The position numbers and the translations under genes were made by a program. From NCBI RefSeq assembly GCF_900129465.1, contig NZ_FSRA01000001.1:2792482-2856481 (forward strand): a DNA stretch of 64,000 nt. Direction: 5' to 3'. Source of the DNA: Chitinophaga niabensis. Lineage in GTDB: Bacteria > Bacteroidota > Bacteroidia > Chitinophagales > Chitinophagaceae. This document shows, in pieces, positions 20,104-29,792 of this stretch. Position 1 is the stretch's first letter, and each line of letters begins with the position of its first letter. The notes under the pieces are model-generated. The model did no database searches. It was not told the origin of the DNA and worked only from the letters and a program-made list of their open reading frames with translations.

Positions 20104-21324
20104 ATGGCTAAGGAGGATTTTCCCATCATTAACACGGAATTACTGGATCCGGTAGCACCCCTGCTGCAAAAACTGCTCATTGGGGAAACGCTGTCCGGGG
20201 AAGAAATAGCGTTGCTGGAAGCATGGAAAAACCGGTCAGAAGAAAATAAGGTGCTTTTTGAACGCCTGGAAGAACCTGCTGCCGTACAGGAAATGCTTAA
20301 AACATGGCATGGAATAGAAAAGAACCGGGAGTTAAATAAACAACGCGCCATGAACAGGATCAGTGAACTGGTTAGTACGCCCTCCCCGGCTGTTCACCAG
20401 GTCCATTTCTTAAGGCGCAGGCCTTTCCGTTATGCGGCGGCAGTATTGCTGCTGTTAAGCGCAGGCACTTATTTCTGGGCTGTTAATAATAAAGGAACAG
20501 ATAAACCGCAGGCAGCTGCGGCGGTTATAATAGAACCGGGCCGTGAAGGTGCCGTACTAACGCTGGCGGATGGTTCAAAAGTAGTATTGGACAGCCTGGG
20601 GAATGGTGTTGTAGCTAACCAAAGCGGTGTACAGGTGGTTTTGCAGAACGGCCAGCTGGCTTATGACGGCGCCTCCAAAGAAACCGTCTTTAATACCATC
20701 ACTACCCCCAAAGGGCGCCAATTCAGACTGCAATTGCCGGATGGCAGCAAGGTATGGCTCAATGCAGCCAGCGCCATAAAATACCCTACCGCATTCACCG
20801 GCAGGGAACGCCTGGTGGAACTGGAAGGTGAAGCTTATTTCGAAGTAGCGAAAAATGCATCGATGCCTTTTAAAGTTGCTGCAAGGGATGCAACAGTGGA
20901 AGTACTGGGCACCAGCTTTAATGTAAACGCCTACAGGAATGAATCTGTTATCAGAACTACGCTGCTGGATGGCGTTGTAAGATTAAGCGCATACCAGCAG
21001 TCACAAACACTTAAACCCGGCCAGCAGGCCGTGGCAAAACCTGCCAGTGAGCAGCTGGAAGTGGTGAACAACGCTGATCTCGATAAAGTAATGGCATGGA
21101 AGAACGGCCTCTTCAATTTTGAGGATGCCAGCCTGGAAGAAGTAATGCGGCAGCTGGAACGCTGGTATGATATAGAAGTAACTTATGCTAAGGGGATACC
21201 TCCTATCCGTTTCGGAGGAGAGATAAACAGGCAAAATACATTACAGGATGTTTTACAGATCCTGGAAAAGTCCAACGTGCATTTCCGCTTTGAGGAAAGC
21301 CGCAAACTGGTTGTAGTACCATAA
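20104..21324 (+). CDS. FecR-family anti-sigma factor, module 2
   Basis: A 406-residue single-pass membrane protein. The cytoplasmic N-terminus is about 100 residues, with a membrane helix at about 104-122 (YAAAVLLLLSAGTYFWAV). The FecR domain in the periplasm includes FNTITTPKGRQFRLQLPDGSKVWLNAASAIKYP (about 196-228) and GEAYFEVAKN, and a C-terminal STN-like segment (LEEVMRQLERWYDIEVTY) follows. It is paired with the sigma factor upstream and receives the signal from the SusC STN domain downstream. Confidence 0.95.
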   Translation: MAKEDFPIINTELLDPVAPLLQKLLIGETLSGEEIALLEAWKNRSEENKVLFERLEEPAAVQEMLKTWHGIEKNRELNKQRAMNRISELVSTPSPAVHQVHFLRRRPFRYAAAVLLLLSAGTYFWAVNNKGTDKPQAAAAVIIEPGREGAVLTLADGSKVVLDSLGNGVVANQSGVQVVLQNGQLAYDGASKETVFNTITTPKGRQFRLQLPDGSKVWLNAASAIKYPTAFTGRERLVELEGEAYFEVAKNASMPFKVAARDATVEVLGTSFNVNAYRNESVIRTTLLDGVVRLSAYQQSQTLKPGQQAVAKPASEQLEVVNNADLDKVMAWKNGLFNFEDASLEEVMRQLERWYDIEVTYAKGIPPIRFGGEINRQNTLQDVLQILEKSNVHFRFEESRKLVVVP

Positions 21325-21356
21325 TATTTCACACTATACCAAAATATCATAGATGA

Positions 21357-21500
21357 GTCCATGACAGACAACCAGCGGGGATAGCCAATAAAAAACCGAA
21401 GGTGCTACCAACACCTTCGGCGGACGGTTGGGCCGATCCCTATAAACAATTTTCCGTGGGAGGAATTACCGATTATTTTATCAACCCTAACCAGATGTAA
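21357..21500 (+). other. Coding-like stretch without a start codon between fecR and susC
   Basis: One frame is open from the stop at 21354 to TAA at 21498-21500 and reads smoothly from about 21405 (for example SADGWADPYKQFSVGGI and TDYFINPNQM), with codon use like the neighbouring genes. No ATG or plausible upstream start is in frame; only GTG at 21402 is available, inside a hairpin. It may be a remnant of a gene tail or a very short peptide. It could also be chance. Confidence 0.3.
21396..21420. promoter_or_regulatory. Hairpin in the fecR-susC spacer, module 2
   Basis: Perfect 9-bp stem CCGAAGGTG / CACCTTCGG with a 7-nt loop, 71 bp after fecR and 84 bp before susC. It has no T-run on the plus strand; an A-run precedes it. 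It could attenuate or process the transcript between the regulatory and transport genes. Confidence 0.55.
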
Positions 21501-21503
21501 TTT

Positions 21504-24500
21504 ATGGATTTTACAGCTTATCCCAAGCCGTATGTTACGGCTGTGCCATTCGAACAACTACCGGCACACAGGGAATCAACCAAACCGCTGCTGGCAATGG
21601 TCCGGAGCAAAATACGGAGCCATCGGGCCAGTACAGCATCAATTGTGCTAGCGATGAAAATGACAATTGTATTCTTAACTGTTGCGCTGATTCATGTTCA
21701 GGCCGCTGTTGTTGGACAGGCGGTAACACTATCGGGGAAGAATATACCCGTTAAAAAGATCTTCCAGTCTATCAAGCAGCAAACAGGTTATGTTACTTTT
21801 TACAACCAGGAAATGCTGGCAGACGCAAAGCCCGTTTCCCTGGAAGTAAATGGCCTTCCCTTAGATGATGTGCTGAACCTTATAGCAAAGGACCAGCCTT
21901 TCCTGTTCGAGATCAAACCAGGCACAAAAACGATTGTGCTGGCACCTAAGCCTGTAGCAGCAAGTACTATTTCCCCCCTTTCGGCGGCCTTCTTTCAGCC
22001 CGTTTCCGGTGCTGTAAGGGACAGCCTGAGCAATGATCCGCTACCGGGAGCTACGGTAAGGGTTTCAGGTACGCAGCAGGTGGCAACAACTGATAATGCT
22101 GGGCAGTTTAAGGTGAACGCGAATGTGGGCGATGTACTGATCATCAGTTATGTCGGCTACAGAACTGTGACCTACAAGATCAGGGACATCAGCAAACCAC
22201 TCAGCATTACCCTGGCACCTTCTATTTCAACCATCAATAACGTGGTAGTAACGGGGATCTTTAATAAGAATAAAGAAAGTTATACCGGCGCTGTGAAAGT
22301 GATCACGGCGAAGGAAATGCAACAATTCCAGGGGCGTAATATATTCGTTACCCTGGGCAATATCGATCCCGCGTTCTACATAGTTCCCAATAATAGTTTA
22401 GGTTCAAATCCAAACCGTATACCGGATATTCAGCTCCGTGGTACACGTAACCTTCCGAATGTAGACCAGATAAATCAGCTCGGAGAAGCCGCTGCAGCTG
22501 CACTTAACCAGCCGCTGGTAATTATAGACGGGTTCCAGTCTACCATGGAAAGGTTGCTGGACTTCAACACCAACGAGATCGAATCCGTTACTTTACTGAA
22601 AGACGGCGGAGCTACTTCCCTTTATGGTTCCCAGGGGGCCAATGGTGTAATTGTAATTACCACAAAACAACCTGTGAGCGGAAAGTTAAGGTTCACTTAC
22701 AGGGCAGGCCTGAACCTGAGCCTGCCGGACCTCAGCAGCTATCATTTGCTGGATGCCAAGGATAAACTGGAACTGGAACGCATCTCCGGTTATTTCAGCA
22801 ATCCTACCAAAACGCCGCAATCGAATATAGCCATGGAGCAATATTATAACCAGCTGCTTGGCTTGGTGCAAAGTGGTGTAAATACGGACTGGATGGCCAA
22901 ACCTTTACGCACTATGGCAGATCAGAACCATTCTATAAGACTGGAAGGTGGAGATAATGCATTCAGGTATTCCCTGCAGGGCCAGTACAACAAGATAAAT
23001 GGTGTAATGAAAGGCTCCAGCCGTGAAACCGTAAATGGTACTGTAGATATCTCCTACCGCCTGAACAAGCTCAACTTCCGCAATAACCTTACTGTGGGCA
23101 GTACCAGGGGAGAAGAATCACCCTGGGGATCATTTGGCGATTATGTACAACTGAATCCCTACTGGAGTCCTTACGATGCCAACGGAAAAATTGCACAGAC
23201 TTTCAAGCCTTACCTCAAGGACTACTGGGACCAGAGCCAGCAATTTACCCAGCCGTATGCTAATCCCATGTACGATGCCACACTGAATACTTTCGATAAA
23301 AATGCCTATACCAATATCACCAATAACTTCCAGGTTCAATGGCTGCCCGTGGATCACGTGTCGTTAAGCGGCTTTTTAGGGATCAGCAGCAAACAATCTT
23401 CTGCAGACAGGTTCAGGCCTGCATCACACTCCTCTTTCTCACAGTATAAAGAAGAAGATCTGATGCGGAAAGGAAGTTATGATTATAACAGCGGCAAGAA
23501 CTTCAATTATACGGCAAGGGTGCAGGCCGGCTATTACAATGTTTTCAACAGGGTGCACAGCTTAAGTGTGGATGTAAACATGGAGGTTGCGGAAAACAAG
23601 GGCACCAATTATATTTTCAGCGCAGAAGGTTTCCCTGATGAAAGCATTCATTTTATTGGCGAAGCACTGCAATATAAGCCCAACAGCTCTCCTGACGGAT
23701 CAGAAGCCACTACACGCAGAATGGCACTGGCCAGTATGCTTACCTATACTTACGACAGACGTTACACGGCAGAATTGAACTACCGTATTGACGGTGCATC
23801 TCAGTTTGGCACGGATAAACGCTTTGCACCATTCTGGTCTGCCGGTGCCGGTTGGAACCTCCATAATGAAGCCTTTATCATGGACAACTTCAGCTTTATC
23901 AACCGGCTGAAAGTACGGGGTACTTTTGGCGTAACAGGTAATCAGAATTTCAACGCTTACCAACCGCTGGCCACTTACGGTTATATTACCAACGACCGTT
24001 ACAAGAACTGGATCGGTGCCGTGCAGAAAGCACTGGGCAACCCGGACCTGCAATGGCAGAAAACGGATAAATATGACCTGGGGCTGGAAGTGGAACTGTT
24101 TAACCAGCGTGTGGAATTCCAGGCTGATTACTACAAGGAATATACCTCTAACCTGCTTTCTTCCCTGGAACTCCCCTATTCCAACGGTTTTACGGATTAC
24201 ATTGAAAATATCGGCGAACTGGAGCAGAAAGGTTTTGAGCTGATGGCCAGGGTAAACCTGGTCCAGGATAAGGCACGCCGTATCTATTGGTCTGTTACAG
24301 GTACTATTGCCTACAACCAGGATAAGATCGTAAAATTATCCGCAGCTATGAAAGCTGCGAATGATAAGCTCGCTACACAGCCGGACTATGTAAATAACAC
24401 CCCCAACAGGATCATCCGCGAAGGCGCATCACAAAATACGATCTATGCAGTGCCGTCACTGGGTATAGACCCCAGTACCGGTAAAGAGGTATTCTTAAAG

Positions 24501-25016
24501 AAAGATGGCGGGGTTACTTACCTCTGGGACCCGAAGGACCGTATAGCGGTTGGCTTATCCCAACCTAAATACCGCGGCAACTTCAGCACCCAGTTCCGTT
24601 ACGGCGGTTTTGGATTTAATACCTCTTTCGGTTACCGCTTTGGTGGCCAGTTGTATAACGAAACGCTGATCGATAAAATTGAGAATGCAAACAGGTTTTT
24701 AAATGTGGATGCACGGGTGTACTATGATCGCTGGAAGAAACCAGGAGACGTTGTTAGTTTCCGCGGGATCAATGAACTGGGAAAGATCTATCCTTCCTCC
24801 CGCTTTGTGCAGAATGAATCAACCCTCATCTGCCAGAACGTGAACATTTCCTACGATGTTCAGAACAGGGAATTACTAAGGCGTTTGCGTATGCAGGCGC
24901 TGTCTGTAACCGCTAATACCGGGGAACTGTTCTACATCTCCAGTGTAAAACAGGAACGTGGTACGGACTATCCATTCACACGGCAGGTTAGCTTTAGCTT
25001 GTTTGCCACTTTTTAA
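21504..25016 (+). CDS. SusC/RagA family TonB-dependent transporter with STN domain, module 2
   Basis: A 1170-residue outer-membrane transporter. An unusually long N-terminus precedes the hydrophobic signal (MKMTIVFLTVALIHVQA, about 51-67); ATG at 21654 would give a conventional signal peptide, so the start is open. It has an STN domain (about 70-150; VKKIFQSIKQQTGYVTFYN), a carboxypeptidase-regulatory-like domain (about 165-250; LPGATVRVSGT) and the linker NNVVVTGIF. The plug carries a SusC-type signature QPLVIIDGFQ and SLYGSQGANGVIVI, and the barrel follows. The signature is more divergent than in the other two modules. The downstream protease suggests peptide import, as in RagAB of Porphyromonas, but that is inference. 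Confidence 0.95.
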   Translation: MDFTAYPKPYVTAVPFEQLPAHRESTKPLLAMVRSKIRSHRASTASIVLAMKMTIVFLTVALIHVQAAVVGQAVTLSGKNIPVKKIFQSIKQQTGYVTFYNQEMLADAKPVSLEVNGLPLDDVLNLIAKDQPFLFEIKPGTKTIVLAPKPVAASTISPLSAAFFQPVSGAVRDSLSNDPLPGATVRVSGTQQVATTDNAGQFKVNANVGDVLIISYVGYRTVTYKIRDISKPLSITLAPSISTINNVVVTGIFNKNKESYTGAVKVITAKEMQQFQGRNIFVTLGNIDPAFYIVPNNSLGSNPNRIPDIQLRGTRNLPNVDQINQLGEAAAAALNQPLVIIDGFQSTMERLLDFNTNEIESVTLLKDGGATSLYGSQGANGVIVITTKQPVSGKLRFTYRAGLNLSLPDLSSYHLLDAKDKLELERISGYFSNPTKTPQSNIAMEQYYNQLLGLVQSGVNTDWMAKPLRTMADQNHSIRLEGGDNAFRYSLQGQYNKINGVMKGSSRETVNGTVDISYRLNKLNFRNNLTVGSTRGEESPWGSFGDYVQLNPYWSPYDANGKIAQTFKPYLKDYWDQSQQFTQPYANPMYDATLNTFDKNAYTNITNNFQVQWLPVDHVSLSGFLGISSKQSSADRFRPASHSSFSQYKEEDLMRKGSYDYNSGKNFNYTARVQAGYYNVFNRVHSLSVDVNMEVAENKGTNYIFSAEGFPDESIHFIGEALQYKPNSSPDGSEATTRRMALASMLTYTYDRRYTAELNYRIDGASQFGTDKRFAPFWSAGAGWNLHNEAFIMDNFSFINRLKVRGTFGVTGNQNFNAYQPLATYGYITNDRYKNWIGAVQKALGNPDLQWQKTDKYDLGLEVELFNQRVEFQADYYKEYTSNLLSSLELPYSNGFTDYIENIGELEQKGFELMARVNLVQDKARRIYWSVTGTIAYNQDKIVKLSAAMKAANDKLATQPDYVNNTPNRIIREGASQNTIYAVPSLGIDPSTGKEVFLKKDGGVTYLWDPKDRIAVGLSQPKYRGNFSTQFRYGGFGFNTSFGYRFGGQLYNETLIDKIENANRFLNVDARVYYDRWKKPGDVVSFRGINELGKIYPSSRFVQNESTLICQNVNISYDVQNRELLRRLRMQALSVTANTGELFYISSVKQERGTDYPFTRQVSFSLFATF

Positions 25017-25027
25017 TCTGAAATCAA

Positions 25028-26536
25028 ATGAAGAAAATAATTATCTCCACTATAATACTGGGTACGCTGGCCTTTACAGGGTGTAACAAATGGCTGGATG
25101 TAAAACCGGCAGCAACTACTACCAAAGATGAGTTGTTCCAAACCCAGAAAGGGTTCAGGGATGCCCTCACAGGCGCTTACCTGCATATGAAAAGCGGCAA
25201 CACCTACGGCGGTGCATTGATATGGGGCAATATTGAATACCTGTCCCGCAACTGGGATGTAGTTTCCGCCAGCAATTCAGCGCTCACCAACCTGGCTGCA
25301 GCCAATTATACAGACGCCACTGTAAGAGCCTGGATGGATGCCACTTACCAGGATGAGTACAAGGTAATAGCAGATGTGAACAGCATCCTGGAAAGGATCG
25401 ACGGAAAAAGATCAATATTCACCGATAATAACTATGCGCTCATCAAAGGAGAAGCATTGGCTTTACGTGCTTTCACCCACTTTGATGTATTGCGGCTGTT
25501 CGGCCCTATGCCGGATAATCCGGGCACTACGGCGGTATTGCCGTATGTAAAAGCAGTATCCAAAGAGATTGTTGTATCTCTTCCTTTCCAGGAGTTTGCA
25601 CAAAATGTACTGGCAGACCTTGATGAAGCAGAAGCATTATTGAAAGACACCGATCCGTTTGTACAATACTCCATGGCTGAGTTAAATCCTTTGCCGAACA
25701 GCACCGCAGCACCTGTAGTAGCAGACAATTACTACATGTACCGCCAGATACGCATGAACTATCATGCTGTACTGGCACTGAAAGCCAGGGTGTACATGTG
25801 GCTGGCACCCTCCAACAGCGCAAATCGTGCAAACGCTGCTAAGTATGCGAAGATGGTGGCAGATGCCAAAGACCGTACAGGCGTACCTACCTTCCGCCTG
25901 GGTAAAGCAGCTGACCGTAATGCAGGAGATAACACCATGTCTCCCGAGCATATTATGGCCATCAGCATGTACGATCTGAAACAAAAAGCCATTGACCTGT
26001 TCCTGGAAGGTGGCAGCCTGGCACGTTCCGACTTTAATATACAGGACGGATACTATTACCTCAACAACCTCTTCCCGGTAGCTGAGAGGATTGCAGATGT
26101 GAGATGGGTAGGTATGTGGTCATATAAAGTAACAGCCGGCAACACCAACTTTGTAATGAACGCAAAATACCTGCAACGGGAAACATTGCCGGTACTGCAG
26201 ATCCCCCTGCTCCGGCTAAGCGAAATGTATCTCATCCTTACAGAGTGCGCGCAATCCAAAGCAGAGGCAGAAGATTATTACAGAACTTATTGCGCAGAGA
26301 AAGGCATCCCCTTTACCAATGGATTTAATGCTGCAGCCTGGGAAACAGACCGGAAGAATAAAATGATCAGGGAATATGTGCGGGAGTTCTTTGCGGAAGG
26401 TCAGACCTTCTTCACCTATAAGAGATACAATGTAACCACATTGCCAGCCAGCTGGACAGCTGCGTTCTACAGCGGCACAACAGCAAGATACATCGTACCT
26501 AAACCTGACCGTGAAATTAATTACCACAACAAGTGA
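25028..26536 (+). CDS. RagB/SusD family lipoprotein, module 2
   Basis: A 502-residue surface lipoprotein (signal TIILGTLAFTGCNKWLDVKP, lipobox FTGC). It has the N-terminal SusD-like TPR helices (KGFRDALTGAYLHM; KGEALALRAFTHFDVLRLFGPMP) and the C-terminal repeats (PLLRLSEMYLILTECAQS; REYVREFFAEGQTFFTYKRYN). It lies 11 bp after susC and overlaps by a few bases the long form of the next frame, so it is in one operon. It should cap the SusC barrel and set substrate choice. Confidence 0.95.
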   Translation: MKKIIISTIILGTLAFTGCNKWLDVKPAATTTKDELFQTQKGFRDALTGAYLHMKSGNTYGGALIWGNIEYLSRNWDVVSASNSALTNLAAANYTDATVRAWMDATYQDEYKVIADVNSILERIDGKRSIFTDNNYALIKGEALALRAFTHFDVLRLFGPMPDNPGTTAVLPYVKAVSKEIVVSLPFQEFAQNVLADLDEAEALLKDTDPFVQYSMAELNPLPNSTAAPVVADNYYMYRQIRMNYHAVLALKARVYMWLAPSNSANRANAAKYAKMVADAKDRTGVPTFRLGKAADRNAGDNTMSPEHIMAISMYDLKQKAIDLFLEGGSLARSDFNIQDGYYYLNNLFPVAERIADVRWVGMWSYKVTAGNTNFVMNAKYLQRETLPVLQIPLLRLSEMYLILTECAQSKAEAEDYYRTYCAEKGIPFTNGFNAAAWETDRKNKMIREYVREFFAEGQTFFTYKRYNVTTLPASWTAAFYSGTTARYIVPKPDREINYHNK

Positions 26537-26544
26537 TCACCGCC

Positions 26545-27369
26545 ATGAAAAGATTAATATATATTATAGCTATTCTGCTGGCAACAGCCTCCGGCTGCAC
26601 TAAATCAGAATACCTGCTATTCAACGATATTGCCAGGGTACAGTTGAGCGATACCACTTCATTAAGCTCAACATTTGTTTATGATCCGGTTACTATTGTA
26701 AAGGATACCGTTTATATCGAGGTTAGTACTATCGGTGGCATTACTAATTACGACCGGCCCGTAAAACTGGTTCAGATCCCGGAATTTGATTACACCTATG
26801 TGCGTGATCCTATCACTAACCAGATAACGGACACCATTGCTACTGAGCGGCCATTTAAAGCAGTTGCCGGTACACATTATATAGACCTGGCAGACAAATC
26901 GCTGGAATCTATGATGGTGATCAAAGCGGGCTCTGTAAGGGCCCAGATACCAGTAGTACTGTTACGGGATGCCAGCCTGAAAACAAACAGTTACCGCCTG
27001 CGCCTGCAACTTGTTGCCAATAAAGAATTTGGCCTTGGAGAGAAAAATTCAAGAGAAAAAACAATCGTGTTTTCAGACCGCCTGGAACGTTTTTACTCCT
27101 GGAGGGTAGACGCTACCAATGCATCGGCATTTATTACTTTCGGAAAATACAGCACGCGGAAACACCAGTTTATGATCGATGTGCTGAAAGTAAATATAGA
27201 TGAAGCATGGTTCCAGGCTGCAGTTGCTGCACAGGCATTGACCAACTACGCAAACCTGCTGAAGCGTGCATTAACTACATTTAACAACGATCCGGCCAAC
27301 ATTGCCAGTGGAAAAGCGCCTTTGCGTGAAACAGATTCACCTGCCAGCGCCGCAGTTACTTTCCCCTGA
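26545..27369 (+). CDS. DUF4843 lipoprotein
   Basis: A 274-residue predicted lipoprotein (MKRLIYIIAILLATASGCTK, lipobox ASGC) of the DUF4843 family, which is regularly the third gene after susCD in some Bacteroidota loci. It is rich in beta strands; the FVYDP and ERPFKAVAGTHYIDL segments and the SYRLRLQLVANKEFGLG region are typical. It probably sits on the cell surface as an accessory binding protein. A GTG start at 26533 overlapping the susD stop is possible, but the ATG gives a clean signal. Confidence 0.82.
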   Translation: MKRLIYIIAILLATASGCTKSEYLLFNDIARVQLSDTTSLSSTFVYDPVTIVKDTVYIEVSTIGGITNYDRPVKLVQIPEFDYTYVRDPITNQITDTIATERPFKAVAGTHYIDLADKSLESMMVIKAGSVRAQIPVVLLRDASLKTNSYRLRLQLVANKEFGLGEKNSREKTIVFSDRLERFYSWRVDATNASAFITFGKYSTRKHQFMIDVLKVNIDEAWFQAAVAAQALTNYANLLKRALTTFNNDPANIASGKAPLRETDSPASAAVTFP

Positions 27370-27390
27370 TCACCATCAATAATTATCAAG

Positions 27391-28860
27391 ATGAAGAAAT
27401 TATATTTCCTGGCAGCCGGCTTGTTTTCCATACTTGCCTTTGCCTGCACCAAAGATAAAAGCACTTCAGCAGACCGGCCACTGCCCACCTTTACAGTGAG
27501 CGGACTGCAAGCCAGTTATTCCGTATTAACACATAAAGATACCTTACGTATTCATCCCACCGTGCAGGATGAAAACCGGTACGAATATTACTGGACTGCA
27601 TTTGATGCTAATTATACCATCGGGAAGGGCAACAGAAAACCAGATACGCTGGCTAAAACAAAGGACCTTGACTATGCCATGATATTAAATCCCGGCCCTT
27701 ACGTACTGGTGTTCAACCTGAAAGATAAAGAGACCGGTGTGACCAAATTACTGAATGTGAACATGACCGTGTCCACACTGAATATGAATGGCTGGTACCT
27801 GTTAAAAGACAACAATGGGAAAACAGACTTTGATTTCATTCATAGCCTTGGACGCATTGATAACTGGATCGCTTTTTACAATGATGGCAAAAGCCTGGAA
27901 GGAACAGCGGTGAAAGCCGTATTCACGAACACCTTTAAGATGAGCCTTACTTCCCTGGATATTTTTTCAGCATTTACTGTACTCTCAGATAAAGATGCCG
28001 CGATCTACCGGATAGACAATGGAAAGGCAATGAGGACCTTTGATGATATGTTCTTTAGCAAACCTCCTGTACGCAAGCCACAAAGTGTATACCAGCCTGT
28101 TAATACAAACGTTATCGGCGTGGTTAACGATGGGCAGGTATATGTGATGCAAAAGGGCACTTTATTCGCTTCATTGCCTTACAATGCTGCCAAACTATCA
28201 TCTATAACGGCTGTAGGGGCTATGAGCCTTGCTTTTGACCAGGATTCAAAATCACTGGTGATCATTAACGATTTCAATTTCCAGGCCGTGCCTGCCAGTG
28301 GGGCTGAGTTGAAGAATATGAATGCTGATCTTGTATGGCTGAACAGTTATGCGGGCCAGCGCGGTATAGCCATGGCCCTTTTCCGTAAACCGGATGGATC
28401 AGGACTTCTTTACAGGCTAAATGTGCAATTCGGTTTTCTGCTCGGCACTCAGCAGCCTATGATCCAGGCAAAAGTAACAGTGCCTGCCACTCATAGCTTA
28501 ATGGCAGCGACTGCTATCGGCGGGAATTATGATGCGGATTTCGTTTACTACGCCCAGGGAAATAAGGTTTACATGACAGATCTGATCACCTTACAGGAGG
28601 CCTTGCAGGTAACACTGCCCGCCGGAGAAACCGTTACTGGTATCCAGCATATCAAATATCCTCAGCCCTCTGCAGGAGTGCCTGTTACAACAGATTTCCT
28701 GTCGGTCGCAACGTATAATAACGGCCGGTATAAAGTATACCTGCATAAAATAAGTTCTACAGGCACCATTCAGGCATTGGCGCAACCCAATTTTGAAGGG
28801 GAAGGAAAGATCAACACCGTTATCTATATGGAAAACGGATCCGGAAGCAGGGTCTTCTAA
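27391..28860 (+). CDS. PKD-like family lipoprotein
   Basis: A 489-residue lipoprotein (MKKLYFLAAGLFSILAFACTK, lipobox AFAC). The first part (about 30-130) is a PKD-like Ig fold (DTLRIHPTVQDENRYEYYWTAF; GPYVLVFNLKDKETG). The rest looks like a beta-propeller-like repeat region with short strand blocks (VNDGQVYVMQKGTLFASLP; GNKVYMTDLITLQEALQVTLP). Proteins of this kind follow DUF4843 in the same operon type. It is likely a surface ligand-binding component; its enzymatic role is unknown. Confidence 0.8.
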   Translation: MKKLYFLAAGLFSILAFACTKDKSTSADRPLPTFTVSGLQASYSVLTHKDTLRIHPTVQDENRYEYYWTAFDANYTIGKGNRKPDTLAKTKDLDYAMILNPGPYVLVFNLKDKETGVTKLLNVNMTVSTLNMNGWYLLKDNNGKTDFDFIHSLGRIDNWIAFYNDGKSLEGTAVKAVFTNTFKMSLTSLDIFSAFTVLSDKDAAIYRIDNGKAMRTFDDMFFSKPPVRKPQSVYQPVNTNVIGVVNDGQVYVMQKGTLFASLPYNAAKLSSITAVGAMSLAFDQDSKSLVIINDFNFQAVPASGAELKNMNADLVWLNSYAGQRGIAMALFRKPDGSGLLYRLNVQFGFLLGTQQPMIQAKVTVPATHSLMAATAIGGNYDADFVYYAQGNKVYMTDLITLQEALQVTLPAGETVTGIQHIKYPQPSAGVPVTTDFLSVATYNNGRYKVYLHKISSTGTIQALAQPNFEGEGKINTVIYMENGSGSRVF

Positions 28861-28870
28861 CTTATTACAT

Positions 28871-28924
28871 ACATAAGATCGCCCCAATTGCCACTGTACA
28901 ACAGCTGGTGGGGTGATCTTATGT
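28871..28924 (+). promoter_or_regulatory. Long hairpin between the PKD-like and thioredoxin genes
   Basis: A 16-bp stem (28871-28886 with 28909-28924, one G-U pair) closes a 22-nt loop. It lies 10 bp after the PKD-like gene and 18 bp before the next ATG. No clean T-run follows, so it may be a leaky terminator or an mRNA processing/stability element separating surface proteins from the enzymes. Confidence 0.6.
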
Positions 28925-28942
28925 CTTTATAAAAATAAATCA

Positions 28943-29788
28943 ATGAAAAGCTTATTACTACTCGCATGCAGCTTTAGTGCCCTGAATGCACTTGCACAAA
29001 CGGACACTGCCATGCAAAGAACAGAACTGAAACAGGCCCTGCAGCAGATTGATCAGAAAATGGCAGACCGGCAGCAGGCATGGCTGGATGCACAGAAAGC
29101 AAAAGCGAAGTATGATACGATCGGGCTCTGGCAGTACCGCGACGACTGGGCTAAGTTAAAAGCAGAAAGGAAAAAGCAGCAGATCGTTTTCGTGCAGCAG
29201 CACCCTGATTACATAGTGAGCCTGGAAGCCCTGAAAGATGCTATTGGCCCTATTCCCGATGATATTCAGAAATATGAGGGCCTGTTTAAGAAACTGGGTA
29301 AACAGGTGCGGGAAAGCGAAAGCGGTGTGAGTATAAAAAAGCTCATTGATCGTTATATGACGGTGCGTATCGGTGCAAAGGCACCATCGTTTTCAGCACC
29401 CGATACTGCCGGCCTTCCGGTACAGCTGGCAGACTACAAAGGCAAATATGTGCTGCTGGATTTCTGGGCAAGCTGGTGTGGTCCCTGCCGGGAAGAGAAC
29501 CCTGTTGTAGTGGCTGCTTACAATCGTTTTAAAGATAAAAGCTTCGACATCCTTTCCGTATCCCTGGACCAGCCGGGTAAAAAGGCAGACTGGCTGAAAG
29601 CTATCCATCACGATGGCTTAACCTGGAAACATGTATCCGATCTGCAATACTGGAACAATGAAGTAGCGAAGTTGTATATGATACGTTCCATCCCGCAGAA
29701 CTTCCTGATAGATCCACGCGGGAAGATCATTGCCAAGGACCTTCGCGGCGAACAGCTTATCCAAAAACTAGAAGAAATATTAAAATAG
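28943..29788 (+). CDS. TlpA-family thioredoxin-like protein
   Basis: A 281-residue exported protein with a signal peptide (MKSLLLLACSFSALNALAQ). A helical, charged N-terminal region (about 20-130; QMADRQQAW-like, coiled-coil potential) precedes a C-terminal AhpC/TSA-type thioredoxin fold (about 135-281). The redox motif is WCGPC (Cys179 and Cys182). The cis-Pro is in SIPQNFLID. It acts in the periplasm as a disulfide reductase or isomerase, probably for partner proteins of this operon. The gene is followed after 4 bp by the metalloprotease gene. A longer frame from 28913 is rejected because its start lies within the hairpin. Confidence 0.88.
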   Translation: MKSLLLLACSFSALNALAQTDTAMQRTELKQALQQIDQKMADRQQAWLDAQKAKAKYDTIGLWQYRDDWAKLKAERKKQQIVFVQQHPDYIVSLEALKDAIGPIPDDIQKYEGLFKKLGKQVRESESGVSIKKLIDRYMTVRIGAKAPSFSAPDTAGLPVQLADYKGKYVLLDFWASWCGPCREENPVVVAAYNRFKDKSFDILSVSLDQPGKKADWLKAIHHDGLTWKHVSDLQYWNNEVAKLYMIRSIPQNFLIDPRGKIIAKDLRGEQLIQKLEEILK

Positions 29789-29792
29789 TACC

